A stretch of 64,000 bases of DNA, taken from positions 248,001-312,000 of the forward strand of contig NZ_JAZARE010000006.1 of assembly GCF_036231905.1 (NCBI RefSeq), written 5' to 3'. Below the pieces are notes generated by a model that saw nothing but the letters and a program-made list of their open reading frames with translations, was not told where the DNA came from and did no database searches. Source of the stretch: CAMLIZ01 sp036231905 (GTDB lineage: Bacteria > Pseudomonadota > Gammaproteobacteria > Burkholderiales > Burkholderiaceae_C). Below are positions 23,587 to 31,983 of this stretch, in pieces. The position numbers and the translations under genes are program-made. Positions within the stretch are counted from its first letter, which is position 1. The number at the start of each line of letters is the position of its first letter.

Positions 23587-24951
23587 TCAATGCAGGCTGC
23601 GGGCCACTTCGATCGCTTCTTCGATGCGCTCGACCGCGTGGATGGTCAGCCCTTCGATCGGCTTCTTCGGGGCATTGGCCTTGGGCACCACTGCGATGCT
23701 GAAGCCGAGCTTGGCCGCCTCCTTCAGGCGCTCCTGCCCGCGCGGTGCCGGCCGCACCTCGCCCGCCAGGCCGACCTCGCCGAAGGCGATGAAACCGCGC
23801 GGCAGCGGCCGCCCGCGCAGCGAGCTCTGGATGGCCAGCAGCACCGCCAGGTCCGCCGCCGGCTCGCTGATGCGCACACCGCCCACCGCGTTGACGAACA
23901 CGTCCTGGTCCATGCAGGCCACCCCGGCATGGCGGTGCAGCACCGCCAGCAGCATCGCCAGGCGGTCTCGGTCCAGGCCCACCGACAGGCGCCGCGGGCT
24001 GGGGCCGCCGGAATCCACCAGCGCCTGGATCTCCACCAGCATCGGCCGCGTGCCCTCCAGCGTGACCAGCACCACCGAGCCGGGCACCGGCTCGCCATGG
24101 GTGGACAGGAAGATCGCGCTCGGGTTGGTCACGCCCTTGAGGCCGCGTTCGGTCATGGCGAACACGCCGATCTCGTTGACCGCGCCGAAGCGGTTCTTGA
24201 AGGCCCGCACCAGGCGGAAGCTGGAATGCGTGTCGCCCTCGAAATAGAGCACCGTGTCCACGATGTGCTCCAGCACGCGCGGGCCGGCCAGCGTGCCTTC
24301 CTTGGTGACATGGCCCACCAGCACCATCGCCGTGCCGGTGGCCTTGGCGGTGCGGGTCAACTGCGCCGCGCACTCGCGCACCTGCGCCACCGAGCCGGGC
24401 GCCGAGGTGAGCTGGTCGGAATACACCGTCTGAATGGAGTCGATCACGCAGAAGGCCGGCTGCTCGCTGGCGACGGTGGCGAGGATCTTCTCCAGCTGGA
24501 TCTCCGCCAGCACCCGCACCTTGGTGCCGGCCAGGCCGAGCCGGCGCGAGCGCAGCGCCACCTGCGCGGTGCTCTCTTCCCCGGTGACATAGAGCACCGG
24601 CACCTGGAGCGACAGCGCATCCACCGCCTGCAGCAGCAGGGTCGACTTGCCGATGCCCGGGTCGCCGCCGATCAGCACCACGCCCCCGGCCACGATGCCG
24701 CCGCCCAGCACCCGGTCCAGCTCCTCGATGCCGGTGGGCGTGCGGTCCACGTCCGACGCCTCGATCTCGGACAAGGTGGCCGCCGGCATCGACTTGGCCA
24801 GGGCCTGGAAGCGGTGGCGCGCGCTGGTGGTGTTGTCCGCCACGCTTTCTTCCAGCGTGTTCCAGGCGCCGCACTCGGGGCACTTGCCCAGCCACTTGGG
24901 GCTGGTGCCGCCGCACTGGGTGCAGACGTAAACCGTTTTTTCCTTCGCCAT
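23587..24951 (-). CDS. radA: DNA repair protein RadA
   Basis: A 454-residue protein in the standard order: N-terminal zinc finger (VCTQCGG then GKCPECGAWN), RecA-like ATPase with Walker A GGDPGIGKST, the KNRFG motif (KNRFGAVNEIGVFAMT) and a Lon-protease-like C-terminal domain (DVFVNAVGGVRISEPAADLA). It is a branch-migrating helicase-like motor in recombination. ATG at 24951 gives the canonical MAKEKTVYVC start. It heads a minus-strand gene series. Confidence 0.96.
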   Translation of the reverse strand: MAKEKTVYVCTQCGGTSPKWLGKCPECGAWNTLEESVADNTTSARHRFQALAKSMPAATLSEIEASDVDRTPTGIEELDRVLGGGIVAGGVVLIGGDPGIGKSTLLLQAVDALSLQVPVLYVTGEESTAQVALRSRRLGLAGTKVRVLAEIQLEKILATVASEQPAFCVIDSIQTVYSDQLTSAPGSVAQVRECAAQLTRTAKATGTAMVLVGHVTKEGTLAGPRVLEHIVDTVLYFEGDTHSSFRLVRAFKNRFGAVNEIGVFAMTERGLKGVTNPSAIFLSTHGEPVPGSVVLVTLEGTRPMLVEIQALVDSGGPSPRRLSVGLDRDRLAMLLAVLHRHAGVACMDQDVFVNAVGGVRISEPAADLAVLLAIQSSLRGRPLPRGFIAFGEVGLAGEVRPAPRGQERLKEAAKLGFSIAVVPKANAPKKPIEGLTIHAVERIEEAIEVARSLH

Positions 24952-24971
24952 GCGCGGATTGTGGAGCCCCC

Positions 24972-25138
24972 GGCCGCCTGGCGGCCGCTCCCCGGGCTGA
25001 CTGGAGCCTCCCTCGTGGAGGGAGGCTGGAGGGTGCGGTCGGTCGCGCTGGAGCTCCCTCCTGGAGGGGGCTCGGGGAGCCATGCCTTAAGCCGCAGGCT
25101 AGGAGGCAGCGCGGCTTCTGCCGCGCGGCCTCCTAGCC
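24972..25138. repeat. Cluster of hairpin repeats between arfB and radA
   Basis: Four inverted repeats in 167 bases: GGCCGC/GCGGCC (24972-24986); AGCCTCCCTC-gtg-GAGGGAGGCT (25005-25027, perfect); GAGCTCCCTCC-t-GGAGGGGGCTC (25051-25073, one G.T pair); and a long compound hairpin at 25097-25138 with outer stem GGCTAGGAGG/CCTCCTAGCC and inner stem GCGCGGC-ttct-GCCGCGC. The last includes the arfB stop codon. This resembles REP/BIME clusters. No ORF or promoter is evident. Confidence 0.6.
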
Positions 25139-25531
25139 GTCGCCCACCTTGCCGCGCAGCGCCTTCACCTGGCCGCGCTGGCTCTTGCCCTCCAGCCGCC
25201 GCTGCTTGGAGCCGAACGTCGGTTTGGTGGGCTTGCGCGGCTTGGGCGGCGTGGCCACGCTGTCCACCAGCGCCTGCAGCCGCTCCATGGCTTCGGCCAG
25301 GTTCATCGGCTGGCTGCGGTGGGTCTGCGCCTTGATCACCACCACGCCCTCGCCGGTGATGCGCTGGTCACCCAGGGCCAGCAGGCGCGCCTTCACCGCC
25401 TCCGGCAGGGACGACGCGTGGACGTCAAAGCGCAGCTGCACTGCGCTGGACACCTTGTTGACGTTCTGCCCGCCCGCGCCCTGGGCGCGGATCGCTGTCC
25501 ACTCCACCTCGTCCGGGCGCACCTGCGGCAT
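25133..25531 (-). CDS. arfB: Alternative ribosome-rescue factor ArfB
   Basis: A 132-residue peptidyl-tRNA hydrolase of the release-factor family, which rescues stalled ribosomes. The catalytic GGQ sits in IRAQGAGGQNVNKVSSAVQL (about residues 14-33). The basic C-terminal tail (KPRKPTKPTFGSKQRRLEGK) is what inserts into the empty mRNA channel. It lacks the codon-recognition domains of RF1/RF2. Its stop lies within a long hairpin. It is the last gene after DUF2917 and a thioesterase on the same strand. Confidence 0.95.
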   Translation of the reverse strand: MPQVRPDEVEWTAIRAQGAGGQNVNKVSSAVQLRFDVHASSLPEAVKARLLALGDQRITGEGVVVIKAQTHRSQPMNLAEAMERLQALVDSVATPPKPRKPTKPTFGSKQRRLEGKSQRGQVKALRGKVGDG

Positions 25532-25540
25532 GGCGACGGA

Positions 25541-26029
25541 TCAGCTCGTGGCTTCCTGCCGGATTTCCTGGTAGCGGCGCTCCAGCTCCTGGCGCAGCTG
25601 CTTGCGCAGCTTGGCCGCCTCGCAGCGGTGCTTTTCCGCTGGCGTGGCCGGCTGCAGCGGCGGCACCGGCACCGGCTTGCGTTCGTCGTCCACTGCCACC
25701 ATCGTGAAGAAGCAGCTGTTCACATGCCGCTCTTCCTGGGTGCGGATGTTCTCGGCGATCACCTTCACGCCGACCTCCATCGACGAGGTGCCGGTGTGGT
25801 TCACGCTGGCCAAAAAGGTGACCAGCTCGCCCACGTGGATGGGCGAGCGGAACACCACCTGGTCCACCGACAGGGTGACCACGTAGCGCCCGGCGTAGCG
25901 GCTGGCGCAGGCATAGGCCACCTGGTCCAGGAGCTTGAGGATGGTGCCGCCGTGCACGTTGCCGGCAAAGTTGGCGGTGTCCGGCGTCATCAGCACCGTC
26001 ATGGAGAGCTGGTGGGAAGGCAGGGTCAT
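25541..26029 (-). CDS. Acyl-CoA thioesterase (hot-dog fold, YciA/BACH type)
   Basis: A 162-residue hot-dog thioesterase hydrolysing acyl-CoA. FAGNVHGGTILKLLDQVAYA carries the family Asp/Gly signature, and VDQVVFRSPIHVGELVTFLA and GVKVIAENI follow. A charged C-terminal tail (EAAKLRKQLRQELERRYQEI) extends the usual core. The start at 26029 overlaps the upstream gene stop by ATGA. Confidence 0.92.
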   Translation of the reverse strand: MTLPSHQLSMTVLMTPDTANFAGNVHGGTILKLLDQVAYACASRYAGRYVVTLSVDQVVFRSPIHVGELVTFLASVNHTGTSSMEVGVKVIAENIRTQEERHVNSCFFTMVAVDDERKPVPVPPLQPATPAEKHRCEAAKLRKQLRQELERRYQEIRQEATS

Positions 26030-26313
26030 GAGGGGTCGCAAAGCGCGGGCTGAAGTGCCTGCATTGTGCGGCCAGGCTCTTGCTGCAGCAGCCGCACCTC
26101 GGCCGGCCCGCCCTCCGCACTGAGCACCGCTTGGGCGCCGGCGGCCAGCGCCATGGACTGGCCAGCGACCAGGAAGTGGTCATCCGGGTCGCCGGCCCGC
26201 GTGAGCCAGACCCGGCCCTGCAGCACGCTCAGGCGCACCGGGTGCTCGTCGTTGCAGCGCAGGTGCTGGCCTTCGCGCAGTTGCAGGAGGGTGGGCTGGG
26301 CGGTGGTGGTCAT
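26026..26313 (-). CDS. DUF2917 domain protein
   Basis: A 95-residue cupin-like protein: LREGQHLRCNDEHPVRLSVL, QGRVWLTRAGDPDDHFLVAG, then QSMALAAGAQAVLSAEGGPA. DUF2917 genes are often adjacent to MocR-type regulators in Burkholderiales, as here. Function not known. It overlaps the thioesterase by ATGA and is divergent from the MocR gene, so it may be that regulator's target. Confidence 0.82.
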   Translation of the reverse strand: MTTTAQPTLLQLREGQHLRCNDEHPVRLSVLQGRVWLTRAGDPDDHFLVAGQSMALAAGAQAVLSAEGGPAEVRLLQQEPGRTMQALQPALCDPS

Positions 26314-26435
26314 GGGGCGCTCCTTGTCAATGGCGTCCAGTGTCGGCAGCCGGCCGCCCGACCGACAGAGCCAGAGCAGAACCAAATGGAGCAGCACAGT
26401 TGGCCCGCCGCTGTGCGCTGTATTGCCCGCAACTG

Positions 26436-26449
26436 GGCACATCTGTGCC
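26436..26449. promoter_or_regulatory. Palindrome in the DUF2917/MocR divergent region
   Basis: GGCACA-tc-TGTGCC is a perfect 14-bp palindrome 36 bases before the MocR start. CACAAT (26473-26478) is a possible -10. The 172-base gap also holds several GCACAG/CTGTGC half-sites. Candidate operator for the MocR regulator. Confidence 0.4.
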
Positions 26450-26485
26450 GGTACGGCAGCGCAGGAACTCCTCACAATAGGGTGC

Positions 26486-27982
26486 ATGGACGACTCTGCG
26501 CGATCGCCGTCCGCCGCCGTTCCGGGGGCCGACACCCTGTACCAACGCATTGCGGGCCAGATCGAACGCGGCATTGCCAGCGGCGCGCTGCGCGCCGGCG
26601 CCCGCCTGCCCTCCGTGCGCCAGCTCAGCCTGCAGCACGGCGTGAGCATCACCACCGCGCTGCAGGCCCTGCGCCACCTGGAGAACCAGGGCATCGTGCA
26701 GGCGCGGCCCAAGTCCGGTTATTTCGTGATGCCGCGGGCACCCTCGCTGCCGGAGCCGCAGTTCGACCTGCGGGTGGACGCGGCCAGCTTCGTGAGCATG
26801 GACCACGTGCTGCACGAGTTCCTGCTCACGGTGGAGGACCCGCTCGCGCTGCCCGCTTTCCACGCCGCGCCGGCGCGCTCGCTGCTGCCGGAAGCCAAGC
26901 TGCAGCACATCCTGGCCAGCGTGAACCGGCGCCACCCGGAATACGCCACCACCTACAACATGGGCGGCAGCCTCGCCCTGCGCCAGCAGATCGCACGCCG
27001 GGCGGTCGGCTCGGGCGTGCAACTGCGGCCGGAAGAGATCGTTGTCACCAACGGCGGCATGGAGGCGATGTACCTGGCGCTGAAATCCGTGGCCAGCGCC
27101 GGCGACACCATCGCGCTGGAATCGCCCACCTACTTCCACCTGCTGCAGTCGGTGGAAAGCCTGGGCATGCGGGCGCTGGAGATCCCCAGCCATCCGAGGG
27201 TGGGCATTTCGCTGGAGGCACTGGACTTCGCGACGCAAACGCCGGGCGCCGTGAAGGCCTGCATCCTGCTGCCGCACTTTCCCAACCCCGGTGGCAGCCT
27301 GATGCCGGTGGAGCGCAAGCGCCAGCTGGTGCAGCTGTGCGCCGACCGCGGCATCACGCTGATCGAAAGCGACATCTACGGCGAGCTGTATTTCGGCGAC
27401 CAGCGCCCGCCGGTGCTCAAGAGCTTCGACGAACACAACGACGTGATCCTGTGCTCGGCCTTCACCAAGACGGTGGCGCCGGGCTACCGCATCGGCTGGG
27501 TGGCGCCCGGGCGACATTTCCTCAAGACGCAGGCGCTGAAGATGCGCACCTCGGTGGCCTGCCCGATGCTGCAGCAGGAAGTGCTGGCAGAGTTCATGCG
27601 CGATGGCGGCTACGACCACCACCTGCGCCGGCTGCGCGCCGCGCTCAAGACCCAGGCGCACCAGATGGCCGATGCGGTGGCGCGCTACTTCCCCATGGGC
27701 TGCCGGCTCAGCCTGCCCCAGGGTGGGCTGCTGCTGTGGATCGAGCTGCCGCGCCATGTGGACTCGCGCGCGGTGTTTGCGCTGGCGCGGCTGGAGCACA
27801 TCGGCGTGGCGCCGGGCGCGGCCTTCAGCATCAGCCGGCGTTTCGACCACTTCATCCGGCTGCAATACGGCCAGCCCTGGACACCGGAGCTCGACTCGGC
27901 GCTGCGCCGGCTGGGGCAGATCGTGGCCAAGCTGGCCGAAGCGCCGGTCGCCGCGCCCACCACCCAGTGGGAAGCGGCCTGA
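26486..27982 (+). CDS. MocR/PdxR-type GntR regulator with aminotransferase domain
   Basis: A 498-residue chimera: N-terminal GntR winged helix (about 15-85, LYQRIAGQIERGIASGALRA, LPSVRQLSLQHGVS) fused to a fold-type I aminotransferase-like domain. The PLP lysine is in CSAFTKTVAPGYRIGWVAPG. MocR proteins use PLP as a sensor or anchor for an amino-acid effector rather than for turnover. ATG at 26486 gives the normal N-terminus. Divergent from DUF2917. Confidence 0.93.
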   Translation: MDDSARSPSAAVPGADTLYQRIAGQIERGIASGALRAGARLPSVRQLSLQHGVSITTALQALRHLENQGIVQARPKSGYFVMPRAPSLPEPQFDLRVDAASFVSMDHVLHEFLLTVEDPLALPAFHAAPARSLLPEAKLQHILASVNRRHPEYATTYNMGGSLALRQQIARRAVGSGVQLRPEEIVVTNGGMEAMYLALKSVASAGDTIALESPTYFHLLQSVESLGMRALEIPSHPRVGISLEALDFATQTPGAVKACILLPHFPNPGGSLMPVERKRQLVQLCADRGITLIESDIYGELYFGDQRPPVLKSFDEHNDVILCSAFTKTVAPGYRIGWVAPGRHFLKTQALKMRTSVACPMLQQEVLAEFMRDGGYDHHLRRLRAALKTQAHQMADAVARYFPMGCRLSLPQGGLLLWIELPRHVDSRAVFALARLEHIGVAPGAAFSISRRFDHFIRLQYGQPWTPELDSALRRLGQIVAKLAEAPVAAPTTQWEAA

Positions 27983-28037
27983 GGCCGGCCGGAGAACCGC
28001 GGCGCGCAAGCCGCAGCAGCCGGGTGCGGGGCGGCTT

Positions 28038-28904
28038 CTAGCCTCCCTTGGCGGCGCCCGCGGCTTCCGCCCGTGCATAGGCCGCGGGCGTGCGGCCCAC
28101 CAGGCGCTTGAAGTCGCGGATGAAGTGCGCCTGGTCGAAATACCCCAGCTCCTGCGCCAGCGCGGGCCAGTCCACCGGCGCGCCGTGCTGCAGCCGCTCG
28201 ATGGCGTCGTGCATGCGGTAGCGCTTGATCACCCATTTGGGACCGATGCCCACGTAGTCGTTGAACAGCCGCTGCAGCGCACGCGGACTGACGCCGCAGC
28301 GCTGGGCGAGTGCCTCCACGCGCGTGAGATCGCGGTCGTGCACGATGCCGGCAACGATGTGGGCCACCCACGCCGCCTGCGGATTGGGCGGTGGGCAACG
28401 CGGCCGCAGGAAACGCTCCATGGTGGCCGCCATGGCTGCCATGTCGCCGGCAGTCAGCACCTGCGTTTCGAGCGCCTGGCAAGCGCCGCCGAACACCTCG
28501 GCCAGGCTGGCGGAGCGGTTCACCAGCTGCGACACCGGCCGCCCGAACCAGGGCCGGAAGGCACCGGCCTTGAACTTCACGCCGAACACCAGGCCGCAGC
28601 CGGCCAGCTCGCGCCTGAAGCGGCCCTCGTGCACACCCCACACCGCCGTGCGGCCCGCCTCCACGACGAGGTGCACATTGGGATGGGGCAGCGTCTCCTG
28701 CACCTGCGGCGGTGCAGCGCCCATGTCCCAGCGCACGCACCAGAAGTGCTCCAGCCAGTCGGCCAATGCGGAGCCGGGCGCCAGGCGGTCGTGCCGGAAG
28801 GTGCCGGGGCCGAGGTGGCGGCGCAGCACGCCGCGCGGTGCGCCGGGGTCGCGTCGCGTTTTTGCAATCGGCGATGCGTCCGCCCTGTTCAAATCGATGC
28901 TCAT
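28038..28904 (-). CDS. AraC family transcriptional regulator
   Basis: A 288-residue regulator with an N-terminal sensor domain of the DUF6597 type (HHLGP-like start, LEHFWCVRWDM, HPNVHLVVEAG) and a C-terminal AraC double helix-turn-helix (VEALAQRCGVSPRALQRLFN and LGYFDQAHFIRDFKRLVGRT). ATG at 28904 is preferred to ATG at 28925, which would overlap the upstream possible start of the divergent DUF3224 gene. Effector unknown; the neighbour is a plausible target. Confidence 0.9.
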   Translation of the reverse strand: MSIDLNRADASPIAKTRRDPGAPRGVLRRHLGPGTFRHDRLAPGSALADWLEHFWCVRWDMGAAPPQVQETLPHPNVHLVVEAGRTAVWGVHEGRFRRELAGCGLVFGVKFKAGAFRPWFGRPVSQLVNRSASLAEVFGGACQALETQVLTAGDMAAMAATMERFLRPRCPPPNPQAAWVAHIVAGIVHDRDLTRVEALAQRCGVSPRALQRLFNDYVGIGPKWVIKRYRMHDAIERLQHGAPVDWPALAQELGYFDQAHFIRDFKRLVGRTPAAYARAEAAGAAKGG

Positions 28905-29037
28905 CCCGTCAAGGTTGTTTTGCATGACGCCCAGATCGCGCATCATCGCCGCAGCGGCCACAACCGCCGCCGTGCTGCTGTCGGCTCCGGCAGCACACTG
29001 CGCCGACGCGCCGGCCGCCCCGCACAAGGAGACTCGC

Positions 29038-29442
29038 ATGACCACCACCGCCACCGGCCCGTTCGAGGTGAAGCTCAATCCGGAGGCGCCCAGTGCGCCG
29101 GCCTCGGCGGCAGGCCTGGGCCGCATGTCGCTGGACAAGCAGTTCCACGGCGACCTGGAAGCACGCAGCCAGGGGGAGATGCTCGCCTTCCGCAGCCCGG
29201 TGGAGGGCTCCGCCGGCTACGTGGCGATGGAAACCGTGACCGGCCGCCTGCACGGGCGCGAGGGCAGCTTCACCTTGCAGCACAGCTCGACGATGCGGCG
29301 CGGTGCGCCGGTGCAGTCGATCAGCGTGGTGCCCGATTCGGGCACCGGCGAGCTCACCGGGCTGGAGGGGCGCATGACGATCATCATCGAAGGCGGCAAA
29401 CACTCATACCGGTTCGAGTACAGCCTGCCCGAGCCGCGCTGA
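29038..29442 (+). CDS. DUF3224 domain protein
   Basis: A 134-residue protein beginning MTTTATGPFEVKLNPE, the DUF3224 start, with VETVTGRLHG-like and FTLQHSSTMRRGAPVQSISV and GMTIIIEGGKHSYRFEY-like segments. The family is a small beta-barrel of unknown activity. ATG at 29038 has an ideal AAGGAG site (29026-29031). An in-frame ATG at 28924, with AAGG upstream, would add MTPRSRIIAAAATTAAVLLS and the rest of a signal-peptide-like leader, giving a 172-residue form. Confidence 0.82.
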   Translation: MTTTATGPFEVKLNPEAPSAPASAAGLGRMSLDKQFHGDLEARSQGEMLAFRSPVEGSAGYVAMETVTGRLHGREGSFTLQHSSTMRRGAPVQSISVVPDSGTGELTGLEGRMTIIIEGGKHSYRFEYSLPEPR

Positions 29443-29470
29443 GCGCGCCGGCAGGGGAGCACTGCGCCGG

Positions 29471-30451
29471 TCAGGCGCGCAGGCGCTCTGGCGGCGGCGC
29501 CGAGGCCGGCTTCGCGCGCAGCCCGGGCAGGCTGGTGAGGCGCGGTGCCGCGCTTTGCAGCACCCGCCACAGCGCCAGTGCCGCCGGCTCCACGTCCTTG
29601 CGCCACACCAGGCGCCAGGGCCGGCGCAGCGGCGTGCGCGCCAGGCGGCGCGCCACCACGTCGCCGCGCCGCAGGTGCGGCTCGGCCACCCATTCGGACA
29701 ACACGCCGATGCCCATGCCGGCGCGCGCGAAGTCGATCACCGCCTCTGTCAGCGGCATCAGCTGGTAGTGCAGCGGCGCCTCGCCCCGCCGGGCTGCAAG
29801 CGGCTTGTGGAACCAGCCCATGTCGCGGGTGGGCAGACGCGAGGTGAGCAGGGTTTCGCCGGCCAGGTCGGCCCGCGTGAGTGCCGGCAGCGCCGCCAGG
29901 CGATGCGAGGCCGCCATCACGAACACCACTTCGTCGGCAAACAGCGGTTTGTCCACCAGGCGGCGGCTGCGCGGCGTGGGCGCCTCGCTGATCAGCGCGA
30001 CGTCGATCTCGCCGGCCAGCAGCGCGGCCACCGGATCGCGCGTGCCGTCCAACGCGATCTGCAACGACACCCCCGGCAGCGCGGCTTGCAGTGCGCGCAC
30101 CGCGCTCGGCATCCAGTGGTAGGCGGTGTAGCACTCGCACACCAGGCGCAGCGGCTGCACCGGTGTGGCCGGGGCACGCAGCTGTGCCTCCAGCTGCTGC
30201 AGCTCCGCCAACAGGGGCGGGGCGCCGCGCAGCAGCGCGTGGCCGGCGGGCGTGGGCTCCAGGCCGCGCGGCGTGCGCTCGAACAGGCGCACACCGAGCT
30301 TGTGCTCCGCAGCCAGCAGCGCACGGCTGACGGCCGGCTGGGTGAGGTGCAGGCTGGTGGCCGCGCCGGCGGTGCTGCGTGCAGTGGCCAGCGCGAGCAC
30401 CAGACGCAGGTCGCGGCTGTCGAGCCGGGTGGGCGATGCAATGCGGTCCAT
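29471..30451 (-). CDS. LysR family transcriptional regulator
   Basis: A 326-residue regulator: N-terminal winged helix (LDSRDLRLVLALATARSTAG, HLTQPAVSRALLAAEHKLGV, RLFERTPRGLEPTPAGHALL) and a type-2 periplasmic-binding effector domain. The start at 30451 gives the standard N-terminus. It is divergent from a SnoaL-like and an MDR dehydrogenase gene with a palindromic T-N11-A site between, the classic LysR arrangement. Confidence 0.93.
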   Translation of the reverse strand: MDRIASPTRLDSRDLRLVLALATARSTAGAATSLHLTQPAVSRALLAAEHKLGVRLFERTPRGLEPTPAGHALLRGAPPLLAELQQLEAQLRAPATPVQPLRLVCECYTAYHWMPSAVRALQAALPGVSLQIALDGTRDPVAALLAGEIDVALISEAPTPRSRRLVDKPLFADEVVFVMAASHRLAALPALTRADLAGETLLTSRLPTRDMGWFHKPLAARRGEAPLHYQLMPLTEAVIDFARAGMGIGVLSEWVAEPHLRRGDVVARRLARTPLRRPWRLVWRKDVEPAALALWRVLQSAAPRLTSLPGLRAKPASAPPPERLRA

Positions 30452-30471
30452 GCATCGAGTGTATGTGCCGA

Positions 30472-30486
30472 ATGCGTTGGACGCAT
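30472..30486. promoter_or_regulatory. LysR-box palindrome
   Basis: ATGCGT-tgg-ACGCAT is a perfect inverted repeat containing a T-N11-A core (T30473, A30485). GCCG/CGGC extends the arms with one bulged A. It lies 21 bases upstream of the LysR start and 51 upstream of the rightward gene. Confidence 0.65.
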
Positions 30487-30536
30487 CGGCATGCGGTCGC
30501 AACACTGCGCTGCATTGCAACCCTTTGGGAGACACC

Positions 30537-30935
30537 ATGTACGCCGACCCCTCCACCGCCACCGCATTTGAGAGCAGCACCTCCGCCACCGCCGAGGTGC
30601 TGCGCCGCTTCAACGAAGCCTTCCTGCGCCACGAGCCTGCGCTGCTGCCGCCGCTGATCGCGCCCGACTGCGTGGTCGAGCGCTCGCAGCCCACGGCCGA
30701 CAGCACGCACCTGGTGGGCGGCCCGGCCTGCCTGGCGATGTGGCTGGAGATCGCCGCCAACCGCAACGGCCACTTCACCTTGGAAGAGGTGGTGGTGATG
30801 GGCGAACGTGGCCTGATCTTCTGGGAGTACCGCACCGGGCCCGGGCCGGCCGAGGTGTCGCGCGGGCTGAACGTGATGACCGTGCGCGGCGGCCGCATCG
30901 TTGAAGGCCGCGGCTACGTCAAGCGCCCGGCTTGA
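30537..30935 (+). CDS. SnoaL-like/NTF2-fold protein
   Basis: A 132-residue small alpha+beta cone protein: VLRRFNEAFLRHEPALLPPL, IAPDCVVERSQPTADSTHLV, then EVVVMGERGLIFWEYRT and VRGGRIVEGRGYVKRPA. The family includes cyclases, isomerases and non-catalytic binding proteins. ATG at 30537 follows GGGAGA. It is eleven bases before the dehydrogenase gene and divergent from the LysR gene, so both are probably one regulated unit. Confidence 0.85.
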   Translation: MYADPSTATAFESSTSATAEVLRRFNEAFLRHEPALLPPLIAPDCVVERSQPTADSTHLVGGPACLAMWLEIAANRNGHFTLEEVVVMGERGLIFWEYRTGPGPAEVSRGLNVMTVRGGRIVEGRGYVKRPA

Positions 30936-30946
30936 AGGAGCCCATC

Positions 30947-31963
30947 ATGAAGAGCTATCACATGACCCTGGGCGCGGGGCTGCAGGGCCTGGTGCTGCGT
31001 GAGCACGAAGTGCCGCAGCCCGGGCCGGGCGAGGTGCTGCTGAAGGTGCACGCCGTGTCGCTGAACTTTCGCGAGCTGATGATCCTGCAGCAGGGCCGTT
31101 ACCCCCTGCCGGTGAAGCCGGACGTGATCGGCCTGTGCGATGGCGCCGCCGAAGTCGTGCAGCTGGGCGCAGGGGCGCACCGGTTCGCCCTGAGCGACCG
31201 CGTGGTGGCGTCCATCTTTCCCCATTGGCAGGCCGGGCCGTTCACCGCGCAGCGCGCCGCCCAGCTCGGTGGCTCGCTCGACGGCATGCTGACCGAATAC
31301 GCAGTGCTGCCGCAGGACGCGCTGGTGCCGGTGCCCGACCACCTGTCCTGGGAGGAGGCCGCCTGCCTGCCGTGTGCCGGGGTCACCGCCTGGAACGCCC
31401 TCACCGGCGGCCTGCCCTTGCAGGCGGGGCAGGACGTGCTGGTGCTCGGCTCCGGCGGCGTCTCGCCGTTTGCGCTGCAAGTCGCCAAGGCCTTTGGTGC
31501 ACGCGTGATCGCCACCAGCTCGGGCGAGGCCAAGGCGCGGCAGCTGCGCAAGCTGGGCGCGGACGCGGTGATCGACCGCGGCGTGGTGCCCGACTGGTCG
31601 GCCGAGGTCAAACGGCTCACCGGCGGTACCGGGGTGCAGCACGTGGTGGAGGTGGGCGGCGGCGCCACCTTGCCGCAGTCACTGCAGTCGGTGGCCCTGG
31701 GCGGCGAGATCGCTTTTGTCGGCACTGCCGCGGGTGGCAGCTCGTTGATCGACGCCAATGCGGTGTTCGCCTCGGGCGCCGTGCTGCGCCCGGTGGCGGC
31801 CGGCAGCCGCGAACAGCTGGCCGCCTTCGCCCGCACGATGGCGGTCAACACCCTGCGCCCGGTCATCGCACGCGTGTTCGACTTCGAGGACGCGCCGGCG
31901 GCGCTGGCCTGGTACGCCCAGGGCCAGGCGGTGGGCAAGACAGTGATCCGGGTGGCGTCGTGA
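30947..31963 (+). CDS. Zinc-type MDR alcohol dehydrogenase / quinone reductase family protein
   Basis: A 338-residue medium-chain dehydrogenase. GroES-like domain (VPQPGPGEVLLKVHAVSLNF, RELMILQQGRYPLP) and Rossmann domain (VLVLGSGGVSPFALQVAKAF). The catalytic zinc Cys and His of true alcohol dehydrogenases are not in their usual places, so an NADPH:quinone or enone reductase is more likely. ATG at 30947 follows GGAG. The stop lies 20 bases before the target-site duplication of a MITE-like insertion. Confidence 0.87.
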   Translation: MKSYHMTLGAGLQGLVLREHEVPQPGPGEVLLKVHAVSLNFRELMILQQGRYPLPVKPDVIGLCDGAAEVVQLGAGAHRFALSDRVVASIFPHWQAGPFTAQRAAQLGGSLDGMLTEYAVLPQDALVPVPDHLSWEEAACLPCAGVTAWNALTGGLPLQAGQDVLVLGSGGVSPFALQVAKAFGARVIATSSGEAKARQLRKLGADAVIDRGVVPDWSAEVKRLTGGTGVQHVVEVGGGATLPQSLQSVALGGEIAFVGTAAGGSSLIDANAVFASGAVLRPVAAGSREQLAAFARTMAVNTLRPVIARVFDFEDAPAALAWYAQGQAVGKTVIRVAS

Positions 31964-31983
31964 ACCGGGCGCGCAGCTCTGCG

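Noticed and set aside
29443..29470. Terminator between DUF3224 and LysR genes
   Set aside because: The 28-base gap has no stable stem with a T tract.
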